Part shown: positions 27,102-34,656 of the stretch, piece by piece
Layout of the letters: each line of letters starts with the position of its first letter
Numbering within the stretch: position 1 is the stretch's first letter
Origin: Pseudalkalibacillus sp052246725
GTDB taxonomy: Bacteria; Bacillota; Bacilli; Bacillales; Fictibacillaceae
DNA: 64,000 bases
Assembly: GCA_052246725.1 (NCBI GenBank)
Contig: JBQQCL010000003.1
Direction: 5' to 3' (one strand)
Position numbers and translations under genes: made by a program
The notes under the pieces: generated by a model
Database searches by the model: none
What the model saw: the letters and a program-made list of their open reading frames with translations, nothing else
Told to the model about the DNA's origin: nothing

Positions 27102-27903
27102 GGTCCTGGTTTTCGCTTAGCCATTCCTCGATTAATTCGATTGGAAAACCTTTGCGGTAAAGGAATTGCTTCATTTTTTGTTTGTATTCCCAGCCAGTGA
27201 ATTTTGCATATTTCCGGTGGGCCTTTTGTGCCTGCAGATCCAAAGCTTCCCTTTCCTCATCTTCATCTTTTTCAAGGGAGGCTTTTTCTATCGCTTGCTC
27301 AATCACACTCCACGGATAACCCTTCTGCTGTAAAACTTGCGCGAGCTTCTGTTTAAGCGCATTTTCACTGAGCTTTTTGTATTGCTTCGCTTTTTTCTGC
27401 ACAAAGTTCGTTGCTTCCTCTATCTGCTCATCCTGTGGGTATACCGTCAATGCTTCCTCGATGATTTTTTGCGACACACCTTTCTGTTGAAGCTCCTGTT
27501 TCAATGCTTTGGGCCCCTTTTTCGTAGTCGTTATTTTACTGCGGATGAACATCTTCGCAAAATCCAGGTCATTCAGATGACCCATCTCTTGCAATCTTTC
27601 GATGACAGCCTTTCTCGTTGATGGTTCGAACTCTTTTTTCAATAAAAATTGATCGACTTCCTGGATCGATCTCATTCGGAAGGAAAGAAAATGCATCGTA
27701 CTATTCAAGCCTTTGCTGAATTGATCCTGTACAAGAAGCTCTTCAACTTGTTCGTCAGTCAGTTCCATTCCTTTTCTTATGCCTGACTTTATGTACACTT
27801 CCTCATCGATCCCGAAACCGAATTCTTCACCGTTTCCACGATCTATAAATACATTGAATCGACTTTTGTTTTTCTTCTGGACTGTGATCTTTGCTACTTT
27901 CAT
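27088..27903 (-). CDS. recX: Regulatory protein RecX
   Basis: RecX modulates RecA filaments. The 271-residue protein is all alpha-helical with three-helix repeats (LSFRMRSIQEVDQFL, AKMFIRSKITTTKKGPKALKQEL, and WEYKQKMKQFLYRKGF). It starts at the ATG after GAGGTGATCC. It is divergent from the yfhF gene as in B. subtilis. Confidence 0.92.
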   Translation of the reverse strand: MKVAKITVQKKNKSRFNVFIDRGNGEEFGFGIDEEVYIKSGIRKGMELTDEQVEELLVQDQFSKGLNSTMHFLSFRMRSIQEVDQFLLKKEFEPSTRKAVIERLQEMGHLNDLDFAKMFIRSKITTTKKGPKALKQELQQKGVSQKIIEEALTVYPQDEQIEEATNFVQKKAKQYKKLSENALKQKLAQVLQQKGYPWSVIEQAIEKASLEKDEDEEREALDLQAQKAHRKYAKFTGWEYKQKMKQFLYRKGFPIELIEEWLSENQDLNDR

Positions 27904-28012
27904 ATGGATCACCTCATTCACATTTTAGCATATCCGTTGATTATCTTGCCTCAAAAAGGGAAAACACAAGATATAGAGAATAGATAAGTATTCAGGTTGA
28001 GGAGGAATGGAG

Positions 28013-28915
28013 ATGAAAATCGCCATCTCGGGTGGTTCTGGCTTTGTCGGCCAAGCTTTGACCGAGCATTTTACGGAAAAAGGAAATGACGTCTATATCT
28101 TGACGAGGAATCCTGACGGAAAACCGGAAAAAGAAAGAGTAACCTATATAAAATGGCTGAGTGATGATCATCAATTGGACGAACTGCCTGAACTGGATGC
28201 GATCGTAAACCTTGCTGGTGAATCGATCAATGGCAGATGGACCGATGAAAAGAAGGAAAAGATCCTATCGAGCCGGATTGACTCGACACGTTCAATAATG
28301 GATCTGATCGAACGGCAGGAAACGAAACCTGAAGTACTGATCAATGCCTCTGCAGTCGGGTATTACGGAACTTCACAAACGGAGAAATTCGATGAGTGGA
28401 AAGAAGAAGCTGGAGACGACTTCCTTGCTGAAGTAACGAAGCAATGGGAGAACGAAGCTTTGAAAGCCAAAGATTACGGTGTACGTGTCGTTTGTACGCG
28501 GTTCGGTCTCATTCTTGATAAAGATGAAGGTGCATTGCCACGCATGGCTCTTCCCTATAAGTTATATGGCGGAGGTCCGATTGGTTCCGGCGACCAATGG
28601 TATTCTTGGATTCATATCTCTGATGTCGCTGGCCTGATTGATTTCGCCATCCAAAACCGTTCGATTGAAGGCTCATTGAATGCAACATCTCCTCATCCAG
28701 TCCAGATGAATGACTTCGGCAGACTTCTAGGACGTAGATTGAACCGTCCACATTGGCTTCCGCTGCCTGGTTTTGTTTTAAAAACCGCATTAGGAGAGAT
28801 GAGTACCCTGATTCTTGATGGACAAAAGGTTTATCCACAGAAAGCTCTCGATCATAACTTTAAATTCACTTACCCTACCCTATCGTCTGCTTTAACAGCG
28901 ATTTACGAACGATAA
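28013..28915 (+). CDS. yfhF: TIGR01777-family epimerase (SDR39U1-like), YfhF
   Basis: A 300-residue extended SDR-like protein with N-terminal GGSGFVGQAL, NLAGESI, the STRSIMDLI segment, SAVGYYGTS and the C-terminal DUF1731 domain (HWLPLPGFVLKTALGEMS). Members are called epimerases or nucleotide-sugar binding proteins; the B. subtilis gene is yfhF. The chosen ATG is 7 nt after GAGGAGG; the ATG two codons upstream is too close. Confidence 0.9.
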   Translation: MKIAISGGSGFVGQALTEHFTEKGNDVYILTRNPDGKPEKERVTYIKWLSDDHQLDELPELDAIVNLAGESINGRWTDEKKEKILSSRIDSTRSIMDLIERQETKPEVLINASAVGYYGTSQTEKFDEWKEEAGDDFLAEVTKQWENEALKAKDYGVRVVCTRFGLILDKDEGALPRMALPYKLYGGGPIGSGDQWYSWIHISDVAGLIDFAIQNRSIEGSLNATSPHPVQMNDFGRLLGRRLNRPHWLPLPGFVLKTALGEMSTLILDGQKVYPQKALDHNFKFTYPTLSSALTAIYER

Positions 28916-28954
28916 CAACTTCCTTTTCATACTTGCGAAAGCTATACTTGATTT

Positions 28955-29060
28955 TAAAAGATGGTGAAACCCTATGGCGCGGGTTAGGCCTTATGTGAAT
29001 ATACTGCATTAACAGGCTATTTTCCGGCTTCAGTGAACGCCACGTATCCCCTTGTTTTGC
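28955..29060 (+). other. Possible structured leader of the amidohydrolase gene
   Basis: The stretch GATGGTGAAACCCTATGGCG to GTTAGGCC resembles, in word order, the leader at 30395. It can form hairpins such as GCC-GGC and lies 60-120 bp before the amidohydrolase start. No known riboswitch family was recognised. Confidence 0.25.
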
Positions 29061-29079
29061 GAATAGGAAGAGGTATAAT

Positions 29080-30204
29080 ATGAAAACGTTATTCAAGCAT
29101 GCAATTTTATATCCCGTCACATCAGCCCCGTTCCAGGGTGATCTTTTGATTGAAGGCGGGAAAATCAAAAATATAGCAGCGAATATCAACAGCGATCGTC
29201 ACACGAAAGTGATTGATGCTTCTGGGATGCATTTACTGCCTGGTTTCATTGATGTACATACCCATTTGGGTCTTTATGATGAAGGGACAGGTTGGGCTGG
29301 CAACGACGCGAATGAAACACACGAGCCCCTGACCCCTCATATCAGGGCGATTGATGGCGTACATCCGCTGGACATCGCCTTTAACGATGCAATCAAATTC
29401 GGGATCACCACAGCCCATGTGATGCCCGGAAGCCAGAACATCATTGGCGGTCAAACTGCGGTCATCAAAACGTACGGCCAAAACATCCAGAAGATGATCG
29501 TGAAAGAAAAAGCAGGTCTGAAAATCGCACTCGGAGAAAACCCGAAACGGATCCACAGCGGCCGGCACAATGATTCCATCACACGTATGGGGATCATGGG
29601 CATGCTGCGGGAGGAATTTTATAAAGCGTTGAATACGGATCATCCTGAATGTCTTAGGAAAGCTCCGATCATTTCTGTTTTGAATCGTGAAATGCCAGTC
29701 CGGATCCACGCTCATCGTGCAGACGACATCTTATCAGCAATCCGATTTGCAGAGGAATTCAATCTGGATCTGCGTATTGAACATTGTACAGAAGGCCACC
29801 TCATCGCCTCAGAATTAGCCGGCCGTGATTTGCAGGTATGTGTTGGGCCAACGTTGACGAGGAAATCGAAAATCGAGTTAAAAAACAAGACATGGCAGAC
29901 ATACCGAATTTTGAACGATCACGGCGTTTCTGTATCGATTACAACCGATCATCCATATACTCCAATCCAATATTTGAATGTCTGTGCCGCGATTGCGGTC
30001 CGTGAAGGGCTTACCGTTGAAAATGCTCTGGCGGGGATCACGATCAATCCAGCAAAAAACCTCGGAATCGATGATAAAGTTGGAAGTCTGGAAATCGGAA
30101 AAGATGCTGACATCACTTTATGGAACGACCACCCTTTCCATTTTTCCGCCTTACCGAATCTGACAATGATTTCAGGCGAAATTGTCTATAAGAAATTCAA
30201 TTGA
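29080..30204 (+). CDS. Metal-dependent amidohydrolase, imidazolonepropionase-like
   Basis: A 374-residue amidohydrolase with an N-terminal composite beta domain, the metal-binding HTHLG in FIDVHTHLG, later His ligands in RIHAHRADD and RIEHCTEGH, the catalytic Asp in ITTDHPYTP, and the C-terminal KDADITLWN return to the beta domain. Members hydrolyse cyclic amides or N-substituted amino acids; the substrate is unknown. The ribosome binding site is GGAAGAGG. Confidence 0.9.
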   Translation: MKTLFKHAILYPVTSAPFQGDLLIEGGKIKNIAANINSDRHTKVIDASGMHLLPGFIDVHTHLGLYDEGTGWAGNDANETHEPLTPHIRAIDGVHPLDIAFNDAIKFGITTAHVMPGSQNIIGGQTAVIKTYGQNIQKMIVKEKAGLKIALGENPKRIHSGRHNDSITRMGIMGMLREEFYKALNTDHPECLRKAPIISVLNREMPVRIHAHRADDILSAIRFAEEFNLDLRIEHCTEGHLIASELAGRDLQVCVGPTLTRKSKIELKNKTWQTYRILNDHGVSVSITTDHPYTPIQYLNVCAAIAVREGLTVENALAGITINPAKNLGIDDKVGSLEIGKDADITLWNDHPFHFSALPNLTMISGEIVYKKFN

Positions 30205-30384
30205 AAAATTGTTGTTTAAATCCTTTTGGGGCATGTCCTGTGCCCCCTGTCCAAAGTTGGTATTTCAGCGAACTTTTTTCTGCTATAAGGCATAAAATGA
30301 AAGGACAAGTACCCTCGACAAAAAAAGACTAATTTTAACAAAAAATATTGGTTCCATTTTTAAGATAAATCGATTATGATATGT

Positions 30385-30560
30385 TTATAAAGACGTGGTG
30401 AAGCCATGACGCGCGTGGGCTGAGCCGTTATCGCATTTATAAGTTTGGAACCAAAAAACAAAATAGTCAAAGGTAAGGGAAGGCAATTGGTGCGCCACCA
30501 GTACATCTGGTCTTAGTGGGTTCGATTCCCACCCCGAATTAGAAATTTTAATTCGAGGGT
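30385..30560 (+). other. Structured leader with a tRNA-like T-arm, unknown class
   Basis: This 175-bp stretch before the acetyltransferase gene can fold into a series of hairpins: ACCAG-TACAT-CTGGT, GTGGG-TTCGATT-CCCAC (a perfect tRNA T-arm with TTCGATT loop), CGAATTA-TAATTCG and GAGGG-CCCTC. A D-arm-like GGC-AATTGGTGC-GCC precedes them. The acceptor stem and the seven-base anticodon loop are missing, so it is not a functional tRNA. It may be a tRNA relic or an unrecognised cis-regulatory RNA. The 30.2-30.38 kb part is A+T-rich and empty. Confidence 0.35.
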
Positions 30561-30595
30561 AGAAATCGACTGCCCTCTTTGGGAGGATGTATAAA

Positions 30596-31147
30596 ATGTT
30601 AAAGAAACGTGATCTGAATGAATGTCATGTTCTTTATGAGTTGATGGCAGACCCCGCTGTCTTCCCTTTTGTGCGCCACAAAGCTGGTTCTGTTGAAGAG
30701 TTCATCTTTTTGACAAAACAGACCTTGGAAGCAGAAGAGAATGGGGAACTGATCTCGAGAACGATTTTAGATGAATGGGGCAACCCGATCGGTACGATCA
30801 ATCTATTCGACATTCAAGAAAACTGTGGTTTTTTAGGTACGTGGATCGGCAAACCATACCACGGAAAAGGCTATAATCAACTGGCGAAGGAATTGTTTTT
30901 CAACGAGCTTTTCTTTGAAAAAGATATCCAAACGATCTTCATGCGGATCCGGAAAACGAATCCTCGATCAGAACGCGCTGCATTGAAAATTCCGTATGTA
31001 TCACTTGCAAACGAGACCCGTCCAGATATTTATCAACAACTGAATGCATTAGAAGATGTATATAACCTTTTTCAAATTGAACGTGATACTTATTATATGT
31101 ATACAGCACGCCATTCTTCTCTTGTCGAAGAAGCGATGGAGGCTTAG
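30596..31147 (+). CDS. GNAT-family N-acetyltransferase
   Basis: A 183-residue GNAT protein with RimJ-like layout: substrate-contact strands near GTINLFDI, the acetyl-CoA site GKPYHGKGYNQLA (Q/RxxGxG/A variant) and a C-terminal FQIERDTYYMY. The acceptor is unknown. The second ATG is chosen because the first directly abuts GGGAGG. Confidence 0.85.
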   Translation: MLKKRDLNECHVLYELMADPAVFPFVRHKAGSVEEFIFLTKQTLEAEENGELISRTILDEWGNPIGTINLFDIQENCGFLGTWIGKPYHGKGYNQLAKELFFNELFFEKDIQTIFMRIRKTNPRSERAALKIPYVSLANETRPDIYQQLNALEDVYNLFQIERDTYYMYTARHSSLVEEAMEA

Positions 31148-31354
31148 AAAGCGATACTTGGGCTGACTCATTTGGTTGAGTTCAGCCTTTTTATGTGGAG
31201 AAATAACTTAAGGCGGGTACGGGGTTTTACACATGTGGATGGCTGCAATTTTTCACACCTTTACCCTATCTTTCCTCTTATAGTTCAGGAACGATTGCAC
31301 ATCATAATAAACGAGAGGTCATCCTCTCACCATTTGTCTAAGGAGGGTTCACTC

Positions 31355-31513
31355 ATGGGAAAAGATAAACGTTCTCGCAAAAATGCACAGAACAAACAAA
31401 ACATCGCACCAGACGGTCGTGATGTCGAGTTTTCCCAAGAGCTTGCCGACACTGAGGATCTGCAAGCGCAGGAAAGAGCAAGAGCGGCTGATCGTCGCGC
31501 AAGACGTAAATAA
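31355..31513 (+). CDS. yfhD: YfhD family small protein
   Basis: A 52-residue, highly charged protein (MGKDKRSRKNAQ, DVEFSQELADTEDL, ending RRARRK) with a strong AGGAGG ribosome binding site. The FSxELADxxDLxAQxRAxAAD pattern is the YfhD family pattern; the function is unknown. Confidence 0.8.
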   Translation: MGKDKRSRKNAQNKQNIAPDGRDVEFSQELADTEDLQAQERARAADRRARRK

Positions 31514-31582
31514 CCTCTGCAAGGCTGAACAGGAGACTTGTCCCTTCCCCGGCAAGTCTCCATTGTTTTGTCTTTTTTAAAT

Positions 31583-31695
31583 TGTGGATAACTGTGGATA
31601 TGTGCACAATCTGGATATTATTGTGTGGATAATGTGCATAAGTCAGTGAATAACTTGTAAATCCACAACTTCAGTTATCCCATGAGTGTGGATAA
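31583..31695. promoter_or_regulatory. DnaA-box cluster
   Basis: Three perfect TGTGGATAA boxes (31583, 31624, 31687) and two one-mismatch boxes (31593 TGTGGATAT, 31633 TGTGCATAA), all in the same orientation within 113 bp of A+T-rich DNA. There are no replication genes nearby, so this looks like a non-origin DnaA-box cluster that binds or titrates DnaA. Confidence 0.75.
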
Positions 31696-31714
31696 ACTGT
31701 TAGCGAAAATAATT

Positions 31715-31823
31715 GGTGCCAGGCACCGAATCAGAAGCCTTGTGTATCAAGGGGTCCCGATCGGTGCCTGGCACCTTCTCAAAACCGTTGGCGCACAAAG
31801 GTTAAATTGTCGTGCCTGGCACG
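31715..31823. repeat. Palindrome array 2 (three units, 48-bp period)
   Basis: Palindromes at 31715, 31763 and 31811, exactly 48 bp apart. The second spacer is a diverged inverse of the first spacer in array 1, with AACCGTTGG and TAAATTGT conserved. Confidence 0.85.
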
Positions 31824-31827
31824 CGTG

Positions 31828-33207
31828 TTACTTTTTTACTAGCGTGGCGATGACTTCGATGTGGGATGTGTGTGGGAACATATCCACAGGCTGGAGCCGT
31901 TCGATTTTGAATCCTCGCTTTAATAAGTAATCCACATCTTTGGCTAATGTGGATGGATTACAGGATACATACACCATCCGTCTGGGTTGGATTTTCGCTA
32001 CTGTTTTCAGGAAGGTCATGTCGCATCCGGTTCTTGGCGGATCGACGACGATGACGTCTGGTTTCCATCCTTCTTTAAGCCATTTCGGCAGCAGGTCTTC
32101 TGCTTTTCCTGTTACATAGAGGGCATTTTTAATTCCGTGACGGGCAGCATTTTCGTTCGCATCTTCAATCGATTCTTCAATGACATCCATACCACGGACT
32201 TCTCCTGCTCGTTCAGCGAGCCATAAACCGATTGTTCCTACGCCGCAATATGCATCGACGACTTTTTCTTCCCCTGTCAACTTAGCCGTTCTACGTGCTT
32301 CATTATACAATTTTACAGTCTGTACAGGATTCAGCTGGAAAAAGGCTCTTGCCGATAATTCAAAAGAAAGGTCTCCCAACGTTTCCTGAATCGTATGATC
32401 TCCCTCTAGATGGATCGTTTCATCGCCGAATATCACTGAGGTTTTCTGTCCGTTGATGTTTTGTAAAATTGATGTGACTTCCGGAAGCCGCTTCTTCATT
32501 TCTTTAATCAGCACATCCTTTTTCGGGATGTCATGCTGAGTCGTGATCAAAACGACTTGAACTTTTTCCGTTTCAAAACTGACACGGGTTACAATCGTGC
32601 GTACAATCCCGGACCGTTTCCGCTCATTGTAGATTGAAATGTTCAAGTCCTCCAAGATCTTTTTCACTGTATTCGTAACATTCGTCGTCTGTGGATGCTG
32701 GACCATGCAGTTTGTCAGATCGATCAGTTTATGCGACCCAAGGCCATACAATCCCGCCAGCACGCTCGCACCCTTTTTAGCCACTTGAAATTGGCTTTTA
32801 TTGCGGTAGTACCACGGGTCCTCCATGCCGATCGTATCTTTCAAAGGCAGGTGATGGGCGTCCAACTCTGTATACCGACCGAAAGCCTGCCGTACGATAT
32901 CTTTCTTTTCTCGCAGCTGGGCTTCATAGCTTAAATGCTGGAGCTGGCATCCTCCGCATTGCTCATAGATCGGACAGGGTGGCTTCACTCGGTCCTCCGA
33001 TCGCTTTTTTATCGTTACCATTTCTGCTTCAATCCTGTTCGGAAGAGGCTTCGTCACTTTCGCGATCACTTCTTCACCCGGCAATGCCCCAGGTACGAAG
33101 GTGACTTTTTTATTATAAAAACCGATGCCTTCCCCATTGATCCCAAGACGCTTGATTGGCAATCGGATTATGTCTCCGGCCTTCAGCTTCATTTCGTTTG
33201 CTTTCAT
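31828..33207 (-). CDS. 23S rRNA (uracil-5-)-methyltransferase, RumA/RlmCD family
   Basis: A 459-residue SAM-dependent methyltransferase that forms 5-methyluridine in 23S rRNA (or tRNA). It has an N-terminal TRAM domain, an iron-sulfur motif (CPIYEQCGGC with a later Cys), the SAM motif VDAYCGVGTIGLW, DPPRTGCD and the catalytic YVSCNPSTL cysteine. The start ATG follows GGAGTG. B. subtilis has two paralogues (yefA and yfjO); the neighbour pdaA suggests the yfjO position, so no symbol is assigned. Confidence 0.92.
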   Translation of the reverse strand: MKANEMKLKAGDIIRLPIKRLGINGEGIGFYNKKVTFVPGALPGEEVIAKVTKPLPNRIEAEMVTIKKRSEDRVKPPCPIYEQCGGCQLQHLSYEAQLREKKDIVRQAFGRYTELDAHHLPLKDTIGMEDPWYYRNKSQFQVAKKGASVLAGLYGLGSHKLIDLTNCMVQHPQTTNVTNTVKKILEDLNISIYNERKRSGIVRTIVTRVSFETEKVQVVLITTQHDIPKKDVLIKEMKKRLPEVTSILQNINGQKTSVIFGDETIHLEGDHTIQETLGDLSFELSARAFFQLNPVQTVKLYNEARRTAKLTGEEKVVDAYCGVGTIGLWLAERAGEVRGMDVIEESIEDANENAARHGIKNALYVTGKAEDLLPKWLKEGWKPDVIVVDPPRTGCDMTFLKTVAKIQPRRMVYVSCNPSTLAKDVDYLLKRGFKIERLQPVDMFPHTSHIEVIATLVKK

Positions 33208-33258
33208 ACTTACACTCCGTCCTTTTTTAATCGGACTTATTATATCACGTGTACAACA

Positions 33259-33299
33259 TAAAAAGACAACCTCCGAATTAAACTTTAGAGGCTGCCTTA
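33259..33299 (-). terminator. Intrinsic terminator of pdaA
   Basis: Minus strand AAGGCAGCCTC paired with GAGGTTGTC, followed by TTTTT, between pdaA and the methyltransferase gene. Confidence 0.8.
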
Positions 33300-33304
33300 G
33301 ATGT

Positions 33305-34102
33305 TCAGTCAGCAATCGGATTAGGAATTCGATCGTTTGAGACGAGATGGTCTAAGCTTTTAAAAGAATAACCCTGTTTCCTCAAATCATCGATGACTCG
33401 ACCAAGCGCTTCTGCATTGTCTTTTGATACAGAATGAAGCAATAAAATCGAGCCTGGATGCACTTGTTTCATGATGCTTCTGTACGCATGATCGGCACCC
33501 TTCTGCTGGTTCGTAACCCAGTCCATATAGGCGAGCGACCAGAAGACATTGGTATAGCCTTCTTTTTCAGAAAGGGCTAGGGTTCGTTCGCTGAAAACGC
33601 CACGCGGCGGCCGTAAATACATCATGTCTTTCCGTCCGGTGAGTTCTTCATATTTATCTTTCACCTTTTGAAGCTCTTCTTTCAGACGCTCATCGCTAAC
33701 AGCCGTTAGATCAGGATGATGCCAGGAATGGTTCCCGACGATATGTCCTTCATTCACCATCCGTTTCACAAGATCTGATTGGTCTTTTAAATAATGGCCG
33801 GTTACGAAAAATGCTGCCGGAACCTTCTTTGCTTTTAAAACATCCAGCACTTTTTCCGTGTAACCATTCTCATAGCCATTATCAAAAGTGAGATAAAGGT
33901 TCTTCTCACTTGTATCGCCGATATAATAACCATTGTACTTTTCAAGGAGATCAATGAATTTCTGATCCGTTGTAGCAGGCCGCTGATCCTTACTCCGCTT
34001 GAAAAACCAATCATGCTTCTGATTCGAATAAGCGTAAGTATTCAGCGGAACAGCCAACACAAAGCTAAATATCAACATATAAACTGCGAATTTCTTCAAC
34101 AC
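33305..34102 (-). CDS. pdaA: Peptidoglycan N-acetylmuramic acid deacetylase PdaA
   Basis: PdaA deacetylates muramic acid during spore cortex synthesis, which leads to muramic delta-lactam and is needed for germination. The 265-residue protein has an N-terminal signal peptide (residues 1-25) and a polysaccharide deacetylase domain with LTFDNGYENG (usually TFDDG), the metal-ligand motif GNHSWHHPD, LRPPRGVFS and LLHSVS. The first Asp of the TFDDG-type motif is kept and the second is Asn, as is usual in PdaA. Expression is expected in the forespore. Confidence 0.93.
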   Translation of the reverse strand: MLKKFAVYMLIFSFVLAVPLNTYAYSNQKHDWFFKRSKDQRPATTDQKFIDLLEKYNGYYIGDTSEKNLYLTFDNGYENGYTEKVLDVLKAKKVPAAFFVTGHYLKDQSDLVKRMVNEGHIVGNHSWHHPDLTAVSDERLKEELQKVKDKYEELTGRKDMMYLRPPRGVFSERTLALSEKEGYTNVFWSLAYMDWVTNQQKGADHAYRSIMKQVHPGSILLLHSVSKDNAEALGRVIDDLRKQGYSFKSLDHLVSNDRIPNPIAD

Positions 34103-34192
34103 AGCAATCGACTCCTTTACACAACCTTAGTATTAGTTTGAATGACAAGAAAATATCCATACAAGGAATCGATTACCATATTGCGCTGCTTC

Positions 34193-34445
34193 AGTGCCTG
34201 GCACCGTTTGAGATGTCAACAGCCTCAAGGGTTTCACTTCGGTGCCTGGCACCATTTCAAACCTCAACAGCCTCAAGGGTTTCACTTCGGTGCCTGGCAC
34301 CATTTCAAACCTCAACAGCCTCAAGGGTTTCACTTCAGTGCCTGGCACCATTTCAAACCTCAACAGCCTCAAGGGTTTTGCTTCAGTGCCTGGCACCGAT
34401 CGAGATCCCTACAGCTCCAACGCTTTCTGATCGGTGCCAGGCACG
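34193..34445. repeat. Palindrome array 3 (six units, 48-bp period)
   Basis: Six palindromes start at 34193, 34241, 34289, 34337, 34385 and 34433. All steps are 48 bp. Spacers two to four are nearly identical (AACCTCAACAGCCTCAAGGG), and the fifth is a diverged inverse of a spacer in array 2. Open frames in three phases cross it because 48 is a multiple of three; they are not genes. Confidence 0.9.
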
Positions 34446-34451
34446 CCTTAA

Positions 34452-34606
34452 TAAAGGAAACTTGGAAAAAGCCAAGCCTTAGCGCAGGCTGAGCCTTAGT
34501 TCCTCGAAAAAGCAACTGCTTTTCCTTCGTGCGGTGTATTGCTTCCGAAGCCGCCAGCTTGTGCTCTTATATTGAAGAAAGTATTTATAATTTCTTTAAA
34601 TGTAAA
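34452..34606 (+). repeat. 95-bp hairpin element, copy C with internal insert
   Basis: The element (TAAAGGAAACTTGG to TTTCTTTAAATGTAAA) is split after GCCTTAGTT by about 63 bp of unrelated sequence (34501-34563). It fills the gap together with array 3. Confidence 0.7.
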
Positions 34607-34608
34607 TC

Positions 34609-34635
34609 AAAAAAGCCGGGTTTCCCCGACTTTTC
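34609..34635 (-). terminator. Intrinsic terminator of fumA
   Basis: Minus strand AAAAGTCGGG, GAAA, CCCGGCTTTT; good stem with T run. Confidence 0.85.
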
Positions 34636-34656
34636 TCATTTTTGATCGATTTGATT

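Noticed and set aside
29233..29715. 160-residue frame antisense to the amidohydrolase
   Set aside because: It is a shadow of the amidohydrolase, which has complete metal-binding motifs.
30215..30250. Terminator after the amidohydrolase gene
   Set aside because: GGGGCA-TGCCCC can pair, but no T run follows.
30455..30545. Functional tRNA gene
   Set aside because: The T-arm is perfect, but there is no acceptor stem pairing and the anticodon-like loop has five bases.
34193..34445. CRISPR array
   Set aside because: Equal spacing is CRISPR-like, but the repeat is only a 13-bp palindrome, the spacers are related to each other and there are no cas genes.
34138..34492. Protein-coding genes in three frames with repeated residues
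   Set aside because: The frames exist because the 48-bp repeat period is a multiple of three; there is no ribosome binding site and the frames translate the repeat.
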